From: Mucilaginibacter robiniae
Lineage (GTDB): Bacteria > Bacteroidota > Bacteroidia > Sphingobacteriales > Sphingobacteriaceae
Direction of reading: 5' to 3'
Assembly: GCF_012849215.1 (NCBI RefSeq)
Contig: NZ_CP051682.1
Location: forward strand, 1,736,001 to 1,800,000
Length of the DNA stretch: 64,000 bases
Shown piece by piece: positions 1 through 9,293 of the stretch; positions within the stretch are counted from its first letter, which is position 1; every line of letters starts with the position of its first letter. Under the pieces are notes generated by a model that worked only from the letters and a program-made list of their open reading frames with translations, had not been told where the DNA came from and ran no database searches. Made by a program: the position numbers and the translations under genes.

Positions 1-609
1 GCAACTAAGGATGCTAATCGACCTAGTAATGCTTCTGCTGAAATAGTTTTTAGTGACCGCCCTGGCACTTATGGGTATCCGGAATACGCCCGATCATCCG
101 ACATGCTTTTTTATACTTCCCACTCTTATAATAGTGCAATCAACGACTATGGCATGTTCCCGGATTTGTCGATGATAATTAAATCAACGCAAGATGGTGG
201 TAGTGTAGGTATCGGTACAGCTAATCCTGACGCCAAATTAGCTGTAAATGGCACTATACATAGTAAAGAGGTTCGTGTGGATTTAAACAACTGGCCTGAC
301 TACGTATTTAAGTCATCTTACAACTTAAAATCATTAGCTGAGGTCAAATCCTACATTGATCAAAACCACCATTTGCCGGATATGCCATCTGAGCAGGAAG
401 TAGCCAAAGAAGGTATTAACCTGGGTGAGATGAACAAGCTACTTACCAAAAAGGTGGAGGAATTGACTTTGTATTTGATTGAAAAAGATAAACAGATGGA
501 CGAACTTAAAATCAATCAACAAAAGAAGACTAATAAGCTACAAGAAAGTCTTCAAACTCAGCAGCGACAGATTGCGGAATTAAAAACCTTATATAGCAGC
601 AGAAAATGA
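1..609 (+). CDS. Surface/fibre-like protein with C-terminal coiled coil (5' partial)
   Basis: The reading frame is open from base 1, so the gene is cut off by the window edge; 202 residues remain. The visible part has the pattern VGIGT-NP-AKLAVNGTI, followed by a WPDYVF / LPDMPS / GINLGEMN block. This pattern is common at the C-termini of large Bacteroidota tail-fibre-like or cell-surface proteins, often annotated as S74-peptidase-like or autotransporter-adhesin-like. The last 60 residues or so are rich in K, E and Q with heptad-like spacing and probably form a coiled coil. The stop codon overlaps the next start (ATGA at 606-609), so the gene is probably translated together with the downstream YD-repeat protein. 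The function is inferred only from this resemblance. Confidence 0.7.
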   Translation, partial: ATKDANRPSNASAEIVFSDRPGTYGYPEYARSSDMLFYTSHSYNSAINDYGMFPDLSMIIKSTQDGGSVGIGTANPDAKLAVNGTIHSKEVRVDLNNWPDYVFKSSYNLKSLAEVKSYIDQNHHLPDMPSEQEVAKEGINLGEMNKLLTKKVEELTLYLIEKDKQMDELKINQQKKTNKLQESLQTQQRQIAELKTLYSSRK

Positions 610-3600
610 ACATTCTAAATTATGCTTCTTGTAAAGTAGTCACTGTAATACTTACTTTACTGTACTTTGCCGATCTAAGTAAAGCACAAATTCCAGATCG
701 TTTGCCACAAATCATTCCGCCTTCTCCTTCTGCGCAACAATTTCAAAAATACATTGATTATCCTATTGGGCATTTTACTGGTATACCAGACATTAATATT
801 CCGCTTTATATTATTAAAGAAGGTGATCTGACTATTCCAATTACGCTAAGCTATCACGCTTCTGGCACAAAGCCATCAGATCCCAATGGATTTGTAGGTA
901 TGGGCTGGACACTGAACAATGGTGGTAGAATCACCCGGACCATTGTAGGAAAAGCCGATGAGACAAATTTGGTTCCTGTCCCATTTAAGTCCAAATATGA
1001 CTTAGATATAATGACATCGGATAAGCGGAATATACTAATGGATTCATGGGCTCAGGACAACTATGATACCGAACCAGATATTTTTTCCTATAGTTTTAAT
1101 AATCATTCGGGAAAATTTGTCTTAGGTCGCGACGACAATCGCACACCGCTATTACTTCCCTATAAACCAATTAATATTTCGTTTCATTCTGGTGGCTTAG
1201 GACCTATAATTTATGATGAAAACGGTTTTAAGTATGAGTTTGTTGGCACCGAACTGGCAGATCAAGGAGGAGTTAACACCTGCTGGGATGTTAACAAGAT
1301 TACATCAGCTACTGACCCCAATAATTATATTACATTCAGCAGCGGTTCATACCTGCATGAATATACCTCGAATCGAACCGACTATGCAATAATTGACGAC
1401 ATTGACGATAATGACCCGATTTGGAAGCCTTGTTACGGATTTGATAGTGAGGGCTACAGAATGCAAAAAACACAAAGTGAAGTACTGGAGCATTATGGTC
1501 CTGACTTTGGATTTAACAGTACAGTAAACTACACTGAAAATGTTATCTCAAAAATAAAGTTCAGAAACGGTGAAATTAAATTCATTCCTGATGCAAGTAC
1601 AGGCATGTTACAGCGAGTAGAAATTTACAATAAAGCCGGTACTATATTACAAACCATTGAATTTGAATACAGCAATAGGAACTTGCGCTACCTACTTAAA
1701 CAAGTCGGTTTTTATGATGCTGATCATCATTTCATCAATCATTATTTGTTTAATTACAATAGAGAAAATGGTGAAGTACCTGGAGCCTTATCGGCTAATA
1801 CGGATTATTGGGGGTATTATAACGGCTCAATGCCGACGGGGAATAATGCTGCAGGCGCACTGATGCCAGCTTGGACAATACAGGTGAATCCAGCCTCACG
1901 GGGCTATGTAACGCTTGGACAAAATGGTCGAAAAACAGATAGTACTTACATGAAAATGTTTGTACTCAATAAAATAACTTACCCTACAGGAGGTTATACG
2001 ACATATGATTATGAATGCAATAAATCTATCGCAAACTTTGGAAACGGAAATTACTTTGTAGGATCTGATGTAGGCGGATTACGGGTGAAAACAGTTACTC
2101 ACTATAGTGCACCAGGCGCAACGCCGGAAGTAAGAAATTATGAATATATGATTCCTGCTATGGATTTTGTACCGGGGAATATAGAAGATTACTCATATTC
2201 CATACAAGGTTATTTTCCTGAAGTGAATGATCCAAATTATAACTACATCGCTTCGTTAGACATGCCTTTTCGCAGAAGATACATTTACAGTGATCCGCTG
2301 TTCAACATCTGCCCACATGGCAGTCCGGTAGTTTATCAGCAGGTAGCTGAATATATTGGTGATGGGCAGCAGAATGCAGGTAAAACGGTATATTCCTACG
2401 ATTATTCGCCAGCAGAGAAAACTACTTACGAGAGTAACGGGTCTACAGCTTACAACGAAGGCTCTGTTATTTATAAGCAGTATCTTAAACCTTTTCAGGA
2501 TTGGACATCCGGGAACCTTACTGGGATGACTCATTATAAAAACGACAACGGCAATTACTCGATAGTTGATGAAGAAGATTATGACTATACAGATATTTTA
2601 GGTGACGCCTTAAGTGCTCTTAAAATTGATCGATATGTGGAGTATGCCTCTGATAGCTATAACTGTGGTTCGCTCAGTGCAAATAATCTGCAAACTTATG
2701 ATAGTTACTTGGGCTCAAGGGTGAACTCTGCTTACAATTATGGCGATTATTCCATCACTTCAGGGCAGCACAGGCTTGCCAATAAGTATACATTCAAAGA
2801 TGGTATAACTACCACTATTAACTATCAATATGATAACCCAATTCATGTACAGCCTACCAAGGAAACGATTACTACAAGCAAAGGTGATAATATTATAACC
2901 GTTTTGAAGTATCCTCATGATTTTGCCGGAAGCCAACCTTATACTGCTATGGTCAATGATCAGCATAAATGGACTCCCATCGTTGAGAAATTAGAGTACA
3001 AGAACTCTACGGATAATTTTTTACAATCAACAAAAACAGACTACAGCTTTTGGAACAGTGGCCATTCTACCTCTACTGTTACACAACAAATTTATCCTCA
3101 AAAAGTATCTACCAAAAAAGGTGCAGTAAGCAACGATTATGTTCCTCGCATAAACTACCAGGGCTACGACGAAAAAGGAAATGTTAGATCAGTTAGTAAA
3201 GCAGATGGTGCACCTATTACCTATTTGTGGGGTTACCAGAAGGAGTACCCAATAGCTCAAGTCACAGGAGCTGACACCAGCGAGGTCTATTACAACAATG
3301 TGGAAGAGAAAACAGATTACCCCGCCAACTACGTGATGCAGGATAACGCTCGCGCTCACACTGGCCATTATTCGGCTCGTATTACCAACACCGATCCGGC
3401 TAAGGAAGCTACTTACCATAGTAATACCTGGCTGCAAATTGATCAGCATAATAAATCCCGTAAGTTCCGCTATTCAGGCTGGGTATATAGTGACGGGCCA
3501 AGTATAGACCTGTTTTTATTTATGATGAAGCCAGGTGAGCAAGCTTACTATTCGTATGTAGATAATGTGAGCACTAATCAAACTGGCCATTGGGTTTATC

Positions 3601-3893
3601 TTGACAAGGTGTTTGAAGTTCCTGCAGATGTGGTTCAATTAAACCTAAGAGTAGATAATAATGGAGCCGCTAATGGCGGCACTAACATCTGGTTTGATGA
3701 TCTGCGCATCTGTCCTGCGGATGCCCAAATGACCACTTACACCTATGATCCACTAGTAGGCACCACTTCCGTAACAGATGCTAAAGGCGAAACACTGTAT
3801 TACGAATACGACAGCTTTCAACGTCTCATCACCATTCGGGATCGTTACGGCAACGTAAAATCTCACTACGAATACAACTACGCCGGTCATTAA
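606..3893 (+). CDS. Secreted YD-repeat (RHS-like) protein with jelly-roll-like module
   Basis: This 1095-residue protein starts with a Sec-type signal peptide (hydrophobic run, then SKAQ near residue 28). The N-terminal region (PSPSAQQFQKY ... GHFTGIPDINIPLY, then GMGWTLNNGGRITR) matches the start of Bacteroidota RHS/SpvB-like shell proteins. The middle is rich in Tyr-Asp pairs. Around residues 905-1050 lies a segment resembling a carbohydrate-binding-like beta-sandwich (GHYSARITN ... FRYSGWVYSDG ... IWFDDLRI). It ends with YD repeats (YTYDPLVGTTSVTDAKG, YYEYDSFQRL). There is no RHS core motif and no toxin tip, so it may be a shell or accessory partner of the next, full RHS protein. It overlaps the upstream gene by four bases. 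Confidence 0.8.
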   Translation: MNILNYASCKVVTVILTLLYFADLSKAQIPDRLPQIIPPSPSAQQFQKYIDYPIGHFTGIPDINIPLYIIKEGDLTIPITLSYHASGTKPSDPNGFVGMGWTLNNGGRITRTIVGKADETNLVPVPFKSKYDLDIMTSDKRNILMDSWAQDNYDTEPDIFSYSFNNHSGKFVLGRDDNRTPLLLPYKPINISFHSGGLGPIIYDENGFKYEFVGTELADQGGVNTCWDVNKITSATDPNNYITFSSGSYLHEYTSNRTDYAIIDDIDDNDPIWKPCYGFDSEGYRMQKTQSEVLEHYGPDFGFNSTVNYTENVISKIKFRNGEIKFIPDASTGMLQRVEIYNKAGTILQTIEFEYSNRNLRYLLKQVGFYDADHHFINHYLFNYNRENGEVPGALSANTDYWGYYNGSMPTGNNAAGALMPAWTIQVNPASRGYVTLGQNGRKTDSTYMKMFVLNKITYPTGGYTTYDYECNKSIANFGNGNYFVGSDVGGLRVKTVTHYSAPGATPEVRNYEYMIPAMDFVPGNIEDYSYSIQGYFPEVNDPNYNYIASLDMPFRRRYIYSDPLFNICPHGSPVVYQQVAEYIGDGQQNAGKTVYSYDYSPAEKTTYESNGSTAYNEGSVIYKQYLKPFQDWTSGNLTGMTHYKNDNGNYSIVDEEDYDYTDILGDALSALKIDRYVEYASDSYNCGSLSANNLQTYDSYLGSRVNSAYNYGDYSITSGQHRLANKYTFKDGITTTINYQYDNPIHVQPTKETITTSKGDNIITVLKYPHDFAGSQPYTAMVNDQHKWTPIVEKLEYKNSTDNFLQSTKTDYSFWNSGHSTSTVTQQIYPQKVSTKKGAVSNDYVPRINYQGYDEKGNVRSVSKADGAPITYLWGYQKEYPIAQVTGADTSEVYYNNVEEKTDYPANYVMQDNARAHTGHYSARITNTDPAKEATYHSNTWLQIDQHNKSRKFRYSGWVYSDGPSIDLFLFMMKPGEQAYYSYVDNVSTNQTGHWVYLDKVFEVPADVVQLNLRVDNNGAANGGTNIWFDDLRICPADAQMTTYTYDPLVGTTSVTDAKGETLYYEYDSFQRLITIRDRYGNVKSHYEYNYAGH

Positions 3894-3907
3894 TTAACCG
3901 GTACAAA

Positions 3908-3931
3908 TACCCTTGCTGCTCAGCAAGGGTA
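3908..3931 (+). terminator. Perfect inverted repeat between the two RHS genes
   Basis: Two 11-base arms (TACCCTTGCTG / CAGCAAGGGTA) are separated by two bases. The following tract (CTCCTCTATTCTT) is not a clean U-run, so this may be a weak or attenuating terminator, or an RNA-stability hairpin between the two YD-repeat genes. Confidence 0.45.
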
Positions 3932-3982
3932 CTCCTCTATTCTTAAATCTTATTAACTCGAATTTTCGTGAACAATCTCTTT

Positions 3983-6900
3983 ATGCCTAAACCCAGGTGT
4001 GCAGAGCGCTTGCTTTCCACACTGGTGCTTGTACTGCTTTTAAGTACAGGCAAGTTACAGGGGCAAACCTTACTGGATCCTAATAGCAGAACAGGTACTT
4101 TGCCTGCTGGTCAGTACTCTCACCCCTATAATATTTCACTCAAGCACGATTTCTCCTTTTCAGCCACGCCAGGCAACAATCTGCAATTACTGATCAAGGC
4201 AGAGGCCGACTGTCAAAACCTGAACACCACACCCAGCAGTAACCAGAATTATGTGATTACTTACGTCCCACGTGATAGTACGGTAACTGACCTTAGCACC
4301 AATGGGCTAAAAAACCTTTCTAACTGTAAAGTCATGGCATCCATTGCCTACTTTGATGGACTGGGCAGACCCTTGCAAAACATTCAGGTTAAGGGTAGTA
4401 CTAATGGCTTTGATGTGGTGCAACCTTTTGTTTATGATGCTTATGGCAGAGAATCCCAAAAGTTTCTCCCCTATGCAGTTAACAGCACATCGCCTGGCAG
4501 TTACCGAGATAACGCTTTAGGTGAACAAGCCGATTTTTATTCTAACAGCTATTATGGACAAAGCTTTGCTCATAATGATTTTCCCTGGACACCCATTGTA
4601 TTTGAACCATCTCCTCTGAACCGTGTAGTAGAACAGGGAGCACCAGGCTTAGCCTGGCAACTGGCTGGTAGTACTGGTTCACCCGGTGTAGATGGACATA
4701 CTACAAAAACTGCGTATGGTACCAATGTTGATTCGGAAGTTAAACTCTGGCAAGTGAACAGCGATGGCAATGGAGCGAACTGGAATAATAATTATTACGC
4801 AGCTGGCCAACTCTATAAAACCACCTTTGCTGATGAAAATGCCCATCAAACCATCGAGTATAAAGATAAGCAAGGCCATGTGGTATGTAAGATGGTGCAG
4901 AAAGACAACAACGGTAATTCTGCAGCCACTTACTACGTGTATGATGATTATCAGAATTTGGCTTATGTAATCCCTCCTGTTTCGCAAGGCAACTATCCGC
5001 AAAGCTTTGGAGAAGCTGATAATGTATTTCTCAATTACGTTTATGCCTATCATTATGATGGAAGAAACCGGGTTGTAGAAAAGAAGTTACCGGGTAAAGG
5101 CTGGGAATTTATGGTATATAACACCTTGGATCAAGTTCGGCTCACCCAAGATGCAAATCAACGGGCACTACCTCATCAGCAGTGGACGATGATCAAATAC
5201 GACAACTTAGGTCGTGTTATACTTACCGCTATTTATCAAGATCCGAACTCGCCAGGTGATAACAATCTGAGCAATCCAAACCGGGAACATCGTTTATGGT
5301 TTCAAGACTATATCAATTCTGATTTGGTACTATGGGAAAATAGAGATAATACCTCGGCAACAGGCTATACAAATTCAAACCGGATCAATGTGGATATAGC
5401 CGCTTATTTAACTATCAACTATTATGACGACTATAACTTCCCAGGTAAACCATCTAATTACTCAGCATCAGCCAGTGGCATAAGCAACAACGTAAACGGA
5501 CTGCTTACCGCCTCAAAAACGGCTATTCTAAAGTCTGACGGCACGTATGGTGATATGCTCTGGACCGTGCACTACTATGATACTAAAGGACAGCTTAGAG
5601 AAAGCTATGTGCAGAACCATGCCGGCGGTTATGACCATACTGTAAACGATTATAGCTTTACAGGTAAGCTTACGCAAAGTCACCGTACGCACAATACGCA
5701 ATGGGTACAAGGCCTGGTGATTAATGCCCGTTATGATTACGACCACATGGATCGTAAAACAAACACCTGGCAAAAAACCGGAACAGATGCAAGTGCCGAA
5801 GTTTTACTGAGTCAGCTTGCGTATGATGAAAGTGGTCAGCTGCTGCATAAACGTTTGCACTCTACCAACCAGGGCGGCAGCTTTTTACAAGATGTTGTTT
5901 ACGCCTACAATGAACGTAGCTGGCTTACCAATATAACCAGTAATCTGTTTGCCATGCGGTTATACTACAATGCCGGCGATAATGCCCAGTTTAATGGCAA
6001 CATTGCTACCCAATATTGGGGTACGCCAGGCAACCTGGATAAACGTTATGTATACTATTATGACCCGATGAACCGGTTAACGGCGGGTAATAGCGAAACG
6101 GGTAACAGTGAAAACGGGATTGATTATGATGATTTAGGCAACATTCAGCATTTAACCCGAACCGGCGTCATGAACCCGGGTACCTTCACTTACAACTACA
6201 ATGGCAATCAGCTTAAATCAGTAAGCGGACTTACGCAGAGCGATTATAATTACGATGCAAATGGGAACATGACCCACGATGGCCGAAATAGTACCGATGT
6301 AGCTTACAACATGCTTAACCTACCCCGGAGCGTACCCGGCAAAAACTTAACTTATACCTATGATGCCGCAGGCCAGAAACTTAACAAAAACAATGGATCA
6401 ACCTCAACCGACTATATAGCCGGTGTACAATATGAAAACGGCGACTTAAAGTTTGTGCAAAGTGAAGAAGGCCGTGTATTAAAGAATGGTGCCGATTTAA
6501 CCAATAACTGGAATTACGAATACAACTTAAGCGACCACCTCGGTAACAGCCGCAGAACATTCGACCAAACCTCGGGTACAACAGCCAAACAGGTAGATGA
6601 TTACTACCCTTTTGGTTTAGAAATTAATACTGCTACAAGTGGAGCTAAAAACAAGTACCTTTATAACAAGAAGGAGCTACAAGATGAATTAAACCAGTAT
6701 GATTATGGCGCAAGGTTCTATGATCCGGTGATAGGACGTTTTAGTACTATTGACAGGTTCGCTGAAAAATATGCTGCTATGACACCTTACCAATATGGTG
6801 CCCTTAATCCTATCAAAAATATAGATATGAATGGCGATAGTGTTAACTTTACACTCGTTCAGAGGTATGATAAACAAAATAGCACTAACATAACACAAAA

Positions 6901-7516
6901 TGTAAAAAGTGATCTTAATTCGGAAACTGGACTTTCTCTATCTTATGATAAAAATGGACAACTTATTTACGACAAAGATCCTATATATGGGAATGCAATT
7001 GTAAATATGGAAGATGATGGGTATGGTGGCTTGAGAGAAGTGGGAAGTGCCACGGCGAGAGATGCTTTAACTAAGGCTATAGATAATACCACAACAGCTT
7101 ATGCAAAGGTAGCAATTAATTCATCAGCAATTGTTGGTGGCAATTTGATAAATCTGGATCCAACACAAATAGGAAAATTCATAGCTGGTTCAACTAATAT
7201 AGATTCAAGAACATTGGGTTTTGGTATGACTTTTTTACATGAAATGTTTCATTCTATTCTAGGTGGTGGTTTAGTAGATCCTCCACTTAGTTCCGGTTTT
7301 GGCCCAACTGGGGCTACTGTGAATAAAATGAATTTAATTAGAAGTGAACTTAATCAAAAAGGAGCTAACTTTGGTCAACGAACATCATATCAGGCAACAG
7401 AATTTTTTCCAGGAACACCGCCAGCATATTTACCTTTTAGTAACAACTCCTTAAATTCTTTACAACGAGGAATAGTACCAGCGAACACTGATAAATTCAT
7501 TAAGTTTATTCCATGA
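3983..7516 (+). CDS. Secreted DUF6443/RHS-core protein with HExxH tip domain
   Basis: This is a 1177-residue RHS protein. The ATG at 3983 was chosen; an in-frame GTG at 3968 would add five residues. A signal peptide (LLSTLVLVLLLSTGKLQGQ) is followed by a DUF6443-type N-terminal domain (ITYVPRDSTV, ASIAYFDGLGRPLQNI, YDAYGRE), then many YD repeats. The RHS core is clear: DHLGNSRRTF, DDYYPFGLEI, YDYGARFYDPVIGRFSTIDR, ending at NIDMNGDSV near residue 952. Beyond it is a unique tip of about 225 residues with HEMFH at 1086-1090, a zinc metallopeptidase-type motif. The tip DNA is visibly more AT-rich than the shell. In polymorphic toxin systems this position holds the exchangeable toxic domain; that this tip is a toxin is inference. 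The next gene overlaps by four bases. Confidence 0.85.
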   Translation: MPKPRCAERLLSTLVLVLLLSTGKLQGQTLLDPNSRTGTLPAGQYSHPYNISLKHDFSFSATPGNNLQLLIKAEADCQNLNTTPSSNQNYVITYVPRDSTVTDLSTNGLKNLSNCKVMASIAYFDGLGRPLQNIQVKGSTNGFDVVQPFVYDAYGRESQKFLPYAVNSTSPGSYRDNALGEQADFYSNSYYGQSFAHNDFPWTPIVFEPSPLNRVVEQGAPGLAWQLAGSTGSPGVDGHTTKTAYGTNVDSEVKLWQVNSDGNGANWNNNYYAAGQLYKTTFADENAHQTIEYKDKQGHVVCKMVQKDNNGNSAATYYVYDDYQNLAYVIPPVSQGNYPQSFGEADNVFLNYVYAYHYDGRNRVVEKKLPGKGWEFMVYNTLDQVRLTQDANQRALPHQQWTMIKYDNLGRVILTAIYQDPNSPGDNNLSNPNREHRLWFQDYINSDLVLWENRDNTSATGYTNSNRINVDIAAYLTINYYDDYNFPGKPSNYSASASGISNNVNGLLTASKTAILKSDGTYGDMLWTVHYYDTKGQLRESYVQNHAGGYDHTVNDYSFTGKLTQSHRTHNTQWVQGLVINARYDYDHMDRKTNTWQKTGTDASAEVLLSQLAYDESGQLLHKRLHSTNQGGSFLQDVVYAYNERSWLTNITSNLFAMRLYYNAGDNAQFNGNIATQYWGTPGNLDKRYVYYYDPMNRLTAGNSETGNSENGIDYDDLGNIQHLTRTGVMNPGTFTYNYNGNQLKSVSGLTQSDYNYDANGNMTHDGRNSTDVAYNMLNLPRSVPGKNLTYTYDAAGQKLNKNNGSTSTDYIAGVQYENGDLKFVQSEEGRVLKNGADLTNNWNYEYNLSDHLGNSRRTFDQTSGTTAKQVDDYYPFGLEINTATSGAKNKYLYNKKELQDELNQYDYGARFYDPVIGRFSTIDRFAEKYAAMTPYQYGALNPIKNIDMNGDSVNFTLVQRYDKQNSTNITQNVKSDLNSETGLSLSYDKNGQLIYDKDPIYGNAIVNMEDDGYGGLREVGSATARDALTKAIDNTTTAYAKVAINSSAIVGGNLINLDPTQIGKFIAGSTNIDSRTLGFGMTFLHEMFHSILGGGLVDPPLSSGFGPTGATVNKMNLIRSELNQKGANFGQRTSYQATEFFPGTPPAYLPFSNNSLNSLQRGIVPANTDKFIKFIP

Positions 7517-8025
7517 GTTCGAAAATGCGACAATTTAGATTGTTAATTGCCTTTTCTTTGTCATTTGCTGTAAAAACTTCCGCTTTGGCTCAGAATCAAC
7601 GAGGATATTTACAAGCGTTTAATTACTTGCAAAAAAACCATAAAGGCAAGCAGTTGGTTACTGTTGATACTTTGATACAGGCAAATTTCTCTTCCTTTTA
7701 TAAAGAGTTAAGTAAAGATTGGAAACAGCGACCCTCCACAACCATCAAGATACTTGATAGTCTAGACTACTCTTCGAAAGAATATTTTAAAGCAGTAGTT
7801 ACACTTGTAAGATTAAATGTAACAGGAACTAAACCTGAGTATCTGATTTATTTTTCAAGTATAAAAAAACATCTACTTGTTGCAGAAATCATTACTAGAA
7901 AGGCAGGGTATAGCTTAGCTTACAATGAGCAGACCTATTTCAATCATGGTGAAAGATACTTGTTTGTTTTGGATAGACATTTAAGGATAAAAAGTATTTA
8001 CAAGAAGGTTATACAGTATAATTGA
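7513..8025 (+). CDS. Exported small protein, possible immunity/accessory partner of RHS tip
   Basis: This 170-residue product is not recognised. Its start overlaps the RHS stop (ATGA at 7513-7516), which implies coupled translation. It carries a signal peptide (RLLIAFSLSFAVKTSALAQ), so the mature part of about 140 residues should be periplasmic or surface-exposed. The mature region is mixed alpha/beta in appearance, with many Lys and Tyr residues and no cysteines. Its position directly after a toxin-like RHS tip, and its similarly AT-rich DNA, suggest a cognate immunity or accessory protein. Most known RHS immunity proteins act in the cytoplasm, so an exported one would imply a periplasmic or external target for the tip. 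A strong hairpin terminator follows. Confidence 0.65.
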   Translation: MSSKMRQFRLLIAFSLSFAVKTSALAQNQRGYLQAFNYLQKNHKGKQLVTVDTLIQANFSSFYKELSKDWKQRPSTTIKILDSLDYSSKEYFKAVVTLVRLNVTGTKPEYLIYFSSIKKHLLVAEIITRKAGYSLAYNEQTYFNHGERYLFVLDRHLRIKSIYKKVIQYN

Positions 8026-8106
8026 ACTGAAATATCCATTTACTGGCGGAAGTATATGGCACAAGTGCAGAGTAATAAATACTTGTGCCATAACTAATGC
8101 AAAATC

Positions 8107-8136
8107 AAGCCCAGCTACCAAGCTGGGCTTTTTCTT
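8107..8136 (+). terminator. Rho-independent terminator of the RHS locus
   Basis: A perfect 10-bp stem (AAGCCCAGCT / AGCTGGGCTT) with the loop ACCA is followed by TTTCTT. It sits about 80 bases after the RHS partner gene and ends that + strand unit before the convergent LD-carboxypeptidase. Confidence 0.8.
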
Positions 8137-8155
8137 ATCTATACACACTGACCAA

Positions 8156-9181
8156 TTATCCCTGTACTTCCAATTGTACACCACCTACAGTAACCTTTAA
8201 AGTATATGGTACACCACACCTTAAAGCAAAATTGTTCTTTTGATGTCCAACCGGAAAATCAAAGCAAATGGGATAACTAAAATCTTTTACTTTGCTGAGT
8301 ACAATGTCGCTTAAGGTTTTTCCAAACTCTTCGCCTGGATCGTCGGGTTTGAGTTTAAAGCCGCCGACAATCAAGCCCGCCAAGCGGTCTAGTTTGCCGG
8401 TACGTTTAAGATTATAAAACAACCGGTCAATGTTGTAGGCGTATTCACCGGTATCTTCCACAAAAAGAATTTTTCCTTTGGTATCTATATCTGATACAGT
8501 TCCCGCCAGGTTAGCGATAATGCTTAGGTTGCCACCAACTAGCGGCGCAGTAACCGTTCCCAGCCGGTTAAAAGCGGAAGCCGGAGCCTGATACCGCAAG
8601 CGTTCGCCGGTAAGCGCTTGCCTGATGGATAAGATGGTTTCTTTTTGAATAGGTTCCGCCAAATTCCAGTTTTCAGGAAAGCTGTTACACATTTTACTGT
8701 GCAACGTAGCGCAACGGCAGTTGCTATGAATATGGTTGTGCAAAACCGTAATATCACTAAAGCCAATCAACCATTTAGGGTACTTTTTAAACCGGTTAAA
8801 ATTCAATTGGTCAATAATCCGTACAGCACCGTAGCCACCACGGGCACACATAATGGCTTTAATGTGGGGCTGGTCGAGCATGTATTGCAAATCGGCGGCG
8901 CGTTCCTCATCGGTGCCTCCCAGGGTGAAGTCCCTCTTCCCTACTGTTTTGCCTACCTCTATCTGAAAGCCCCAGCTTTGCATTAACTGAACAGCTGGCT
9001 GAATATCCTCTAGCGAGATGTAGCCTGCCGGACAGGTAATCCCGATCACATCGCCGAGTTGTAAATATGGCGGTATCTTAATCTGCTTCGGCATAACTTC
9101 CGTTTCAGCTTCCACATTTTTTAAGGAGGATAAAGTAACCGCTACCGGAATTAAGGTAGAAAGGAAATGCTTGCGCTGCAT
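8156..9181 (-). CDS. LD-carboxypeptidase (peptidase family S66)
   Basis: S66 enzymes remove the terminal D-Ala from muropeptide tetrapeptides during peptidoglycan recycling. The 341-residue length fits. Family landmarks are present: GDVIGITCPAG near the N-terminus, ARGGYGAVRIID, the nucleophile elbow GFSDIT (Ser142), FVEDTGE (Glu242/Glu246) and VGHQKNN (His313), matching the Ser-Glu-His triad of LdcA. The N-terminus (QRKHFLSTL, then a hydrophobic stretch) looks like an export signal of Tat-like type, so this copy is probably periplasmic, unlike the cytoplasmic enterobacterial LdcA. A strong hairpin separates it from the upstream SusCD operon, so it is probably transcribed alone. Confidence 0.93.
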   Translation of the reverse strand: MQRKHFLSTLIPVAVTLSSLKNVEAETEVMPKQIKIPPYLQLGDVIGITCPAGYISLEDIQPAVQLMQSWGFQIEVGKTVGKRDFTLGGTDEERAADLQYMLDQPHIKAIMCARGGYGAVRIIDQLNFNRFKKYPKWLIGFSDITVLHNHIHSNCRCATLHSKMCNSFPENWNLAEPIQKETILSIRQALTGERLRYQAPASAFNRLGTVTAPLVGGNLSIIANLAGTVSDIDTKGKILFVEDTGEYAYNIDRLFYNLKRTGKLDRLAGLIVGGFKLKPDDPGEEFGKTLSDIVLSKVKDFSYPICFDFPVGHQKNNFALRCGVPYTLKVTVGGVQLEVQG

Positions 9182-9201
9182 AAGAGAGATTAGCTTAAAG
9201 T

Positions 9202-9256
9202 AAAACGCCAGCCATATATTGTACCAATGTGCTACAATATATGGCTGGCGTTTTTT
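9202..9256 (-). terminator. Long hairpin terminator after the SusCD/DUF4397 operon
   Basis: Two perfectly complementary 22-base arms (9202-9223 and 9233-9254) enclose a 9-base loop. T-runs on both sides would allow termination in either direction. Both flanking genes are on the minus strand, so it most likely ends the SusC-SusD-DUF4397 transcript. Confidence 0.8.
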
Positions 9257-9293
9257 ATCTGTTCATCAGGCATGAGTTGCCGATGCTTACTGG

